From assembly GCF_023101345.1 (NCBI RefSeq), contig NZ_CP095848.1, positions 3,436,001 to 3,500,000 of the forward strand: DNA of 64,000 nucleotides, written 5' to 3'. Position 1 is the first letter of the stretch; each line of letters begins with the position of its first letter. Under the pieces are notes generated by a model. It was not told where the DNA came from, did not search any database, and saw only the letters and a list, made by a program, of their open reading frames with translations. A program made the position numbers and the translations under genes. Of the stretch, positions 62,198 to 64,000 are shown piece by piece. Origin of the DNA: Hymenobacter sublimis (lineage in GTDB: Bacteria; Bacteroidota; Bacteroidia; Cytophagales; Hymenobacteraceae).

Positions 62198-62983
62198 ATG
62201 AAACACGCTTTTCGCCCCTTGCTGCTGGCCGGTGTATTGGCCATGGCGGCCCCCGCGGTTGCTCAGCAGAAGTTAAAATACCCTAAGCAGCCCGCGGCCA
62301 ACGAAATTTATGATGCCGTGGCCCAGCCGGCCGTGCCCCTGGGCGGGCTAGAGGCCTACGCCCAGTACCTGGCCGACAAGCAGCAGTACCCCACGGCGGC
62401 CCTGCAAGCCGGCGTACAAGGCACCGTTACGGTAACGTTCGTGGTAGAGAAAACCGGCTCGATTTCCAACGTGGCCGTAGCCCAGCCCGTTAACCCGGCC
62501 CTGGATGCGGAGGCCATCCGGCTGATTAAGGGCGGCCCGCGCTGGACACCCGCCCAGCACCGCGGAGGCGTGGTGCGCCAGCGGGTGTCGGTGCCCATCA
62601 GCTTCCAGATTCCGGGGGAGGCGGGGGCTGCTACGGCGGCTGGCGGCGCGCCCGCCCCGGCCGGCGTTACTACCCAGGTGGTAGCGCCCGATTCGCCGGC
62701 CCGGCCCGTGGGTGGCACCGATGCGTTTTTCGAGTGGATTCAGCAAAACCAGAAGTACCCGGCCCTGGCCCGCCAACGCAAGGTGCAAGGACGCGTGATG
62801 ATGGAGTTTGTAGTGGAAAAAGACGGCTCCCTGACGGAAATCAAGCCAGTGAAGCGCCTGGGCTCGGGCCTTGATGAAGAGGCCATCCGGCTAATTAAAG
62901 CTGCTCCCAAGTGGCAGCCCGCTTCTTACAAAGGCCAGCCCCTAAAGCAGAAAATGGTGCTACCGGTCGTATTCACGCTTTAG
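62198..62983 (+). CDS. Secreted protein with two TonB C-terminal domains
   Basis: 261 residues from ATG 62198 with a cleavable-type signal (MKHAFRPLLLAGVLAMAAPAVAQ). Two repeats of the TonB_C fold follow: residues ~48-140 (AYAQYLADKQQYPTAALQAGVQGTVTVTFVVEKTGSI, AIRLIKGGPRWTPAQ) and ~175-260 (FFEWIQQNQKYPALARQRKVQGRVMMEFVVEKDGSL, AIRLIKAAPKWQPASYKGQ). Each has the YP...A...G.V...F.V...G.. pattern of TonB. Real TonB keeps an uncleaved anchor and a proline-rich linker; here the anchor looks like a normal signal peptide, so the protein may be free in the periplasm. A peptide cleaved at AVAQ would lack an anchor to ExbB. Confidence 0.85.
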   Translation: MKHAFRPLLLAGVLAMAAPAVAQQKLKYPKQPAANEIYDAVAQPAVPLGGLEAYAQYLADKQQYPTAALQAGVQGTVTVTFVVEKTGSISNVAVAQPVNPALDAEAIRLIKGGPRWTPAQHRGGVVRQRVSVPISFQIPGEAGAATAAGGAPAPAGVTTQVVAPDSPARPVGGTDAFFEWIQQNQKYPALARQRKVQGRVMMEFVVEKDGSLTEIKPVKRLGSGLDEEAIRLIKAAPKWQPASYKGQPLKQKMVLPVVFTL

Positions 62984-63000
62984 CGGGCACGGGTAATACG

Positions 63001-63046
63001 TAGAAGCCCGTCACGCCCTGATCACGCTCTGCATGACGGGTTTCTA
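63001..63046 (+). terminator. Weak terminator-like hairpin after the TonB-domain gene
   Basis: TAGAAGCCCGTCA (63001-63013) pairs with TGACGGGTTTCTA (63034-63046), 12 of 13 matches, loop 20 bases. The T tract is short (TTT). Confidence 0.5.
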
Positions 63047-63123
63047 GGTACTACCCTACTATCCATACGCTTTAGAATCTGTGAACTTCAGGTGAAAGGC
63101 TGTTTTCGAGGGTACCTCGCGCG

Positions 63124-63170
63124 TTATGCAGAGGCGACGCCAGAGCTGCTCTGGCGTCGCCTCTGCATAA
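63124..63170. repeat. Perfect 47-bp palindrome
   Basis: Arms 63124-63146 and 63148-63170 (23 bp, TTATGCAGAGGCGACGCCAG start) are exact complements with a single base (63147) between. No T tract follows. It lies in a 604-base gap (62984-63587). I find no gene or RNA motif in the rest of that gap. Confidence 0.9.
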
Positions 63171-63587
63171 GGGCCCTGCATATGAAGGACGAAGCGGTTT
63201 GTCTCGCTTGAGCTAGGTGGCAGCTAGCAGGTCAGAAAGCATTTTAACTTTTCAGCGGTTATACCATGCGCCGGCCAGGTTATCCGCTTGGGCTTTCGTG
63301 GTAAGCGCGACAAGGGGCCAGGAGTACTTCGGCGGAACACGTGGCCATACCTGCGGCCGAATACCGAGTTTCTATTAGCCCTTTCGGTACTTGCCCTTCA
63401 CTCGTTGCCGCGACCCTATTTCTGGCGCTTCCGCAGAATATAGCCTATCGGCTGCGCGTTTGCAGGCAACGTTGGGGCGGTTATTGGTCTCTTTAAAGTA
63501 GTTTCTCCTTGTGTGCGTCAGCCTAGAGTACCCAGGCTGGCAAGTTCAGGTCTGGCCCTGGCGTAGAACTGACTTTCTCTTTCCGTT

Positions 63588-64000
63588 ATGCTTTCCCCCC
63601 TGCCGCTGCTTTCCGCCCCGCCCGTTGCCTTTGGCACGCCGCTACCCTTGCCCACCAGCTTTTCCATCTGGCCCTACCAAACGCGCTTCCGGCAGGCGGC
63701 GCAAACCGTGGCGCAAGGCATATTCGATGCCCTGGACGAGGACCTGGCTCCCTACGTGATGCTGCTGGCCCTGCCGGCCGAAGTAGACGAGGCCGTGGAA
63801 GCCGTACCGGTGTGCCTGGAACCTATCGACTGCGGACTGAACTCGGAAGCATTTGCCGAGGCCCAGGCCCGCGGCCGGTACTACCGCTACCTGCAACCCT
63901 GGAACTCACCCGACCGGGAGCTGATGAGTGAGGAGATGATTCAGCGCAAGCAAACGGCCCTGGGGTTGCGCCAGGCCGTGCAGGAAGTATTGGATGAGCT
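63588..64000 (+). CDS. Unknown protein, 5' part, runs off the window
   Basis: Open from ATG 63588 (MLSPLPLLSAPPVAFG) to the last base, 137 complete codons plus two bases. The visible part is soluble, with FSIWPYQTRFRQAAQTVAQGIFDALDEDLAPY, VMLLALPAEVDEAVEAVPVCLEPIDCGLN, RGRYYRYLQPW and RELMSEEMIQRKQTALGLRQAV. I do not recognise a family from this fragment. A 604-base gap precedes it, with no clear promoter. Confidence 0.6.
   Translation, partial: MLSPLPLLSAPPVAFGTPLPLPTSFSIWPYQTRFRQAAQTVAQGIFDALDEDLAPYVMLLALPAEVDEAVEAVPVCLEPIDCGLNSEAFAEAQARGRYYRYLQPWNSPDRELMSEEMIQRKQTALGLRQAVQEVLDE

Overview
The window looks like a chromosomal core segment of a GC-rich, aerobic Bacteroidota, most like Hymenobacter or a close cytophagal relative. 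This rests on protein character (TonB receptor with carboxypeptidase-like N-terminal domain, bestrophin, DUF3108 and DUF6624 proteins, SurA-like pair next to MoxR), on several promoters of the Bacteroidota form TTG-N17-19-TAnnTTTG, and on the near absence of Shine-Dalgarno sequences, with some starts at GTG or TTG. I see no rRNA, tRNA, CRISPR array, phage module or transposase. Genes are dense on both strands, so this is mostly ordinary chromosome rather than an island.

Layout. 0-6 kb: queG (frameshifted, cut by the window start), a YdeI-like protein, ruvB, unknown genes, a stand-alone HIRAN protein and a glutaryl-CoA dehydrogenase-like enzyme. 6-12 kb: a TonB-dependent receptor behind a clear TPP riboswitch, then a small membrane protein and a leftward run pnuC / NadR-like kinase / aldose epimerase / acetyltransferase. 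Together these suggest vitamin uptake and salvage (thiamin or nicotinamide riboside). 12-21 kb: rhodanese, hrpB, an outer-membrane-like protein, an SDR, guaB and a three-gene partner-switching cassette (membrane-bound SpoIIE-type phosphatase, STAS antagonist, RsbW-like kinase). 21-27 kb: envelope folding run of two SurA-like prolyl isomerases, MoxR ATPase and a conserved unknown. The first isomerase carries an OmpA-like domain. 27-37 kb: SDR, acetyltransferase, barrel protein, recA, DUF3108, a PhoB/PhoR-type two-component pair, an RluA-family pseudouridine synthase and a polytopic mannosyltransferase-like protein. 37-40 kb: the translation operon rplM-rpsI-rpsB-tsf. 40-46.7 kb: DUF6624, a DUF3089 lipoprotein hydrolase, a three-gene run with a SHOCT-domain membrane protein, and yeiH with its LysR regulator. 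46.7-64 kb: S9 peptidase, GH2 glycosidase, AmpG-like MFS, FUSC membrane protein, FAD-Rieske oxidoreductase, bestrophin, a membrane-anchored MutS-like ATPase, RidA, a protein with two TonB C-terminal domains, and a gene cut by the window end.

The most unusual layer is not a gene. At least eight intergenic gaps hold long, often perfect inverted repeats of several sequence families (GAGCTAG-type, GTCATGCCGAG-type, CATCCTGAGCG-type, GGTGA-type and unique ones). Some lie inside operons (rpsB-tsf, response regulator-histidine kinase, SurA-SurA-MoxR), where they would be transcribed into stable hairpins. Other points worth attention are the TPP riboswitch, whose conserved core contains the apparent ATG of the receptor, the SurA-OmpA hybrid, and the pnuC-kinase pair of undecided substrate.
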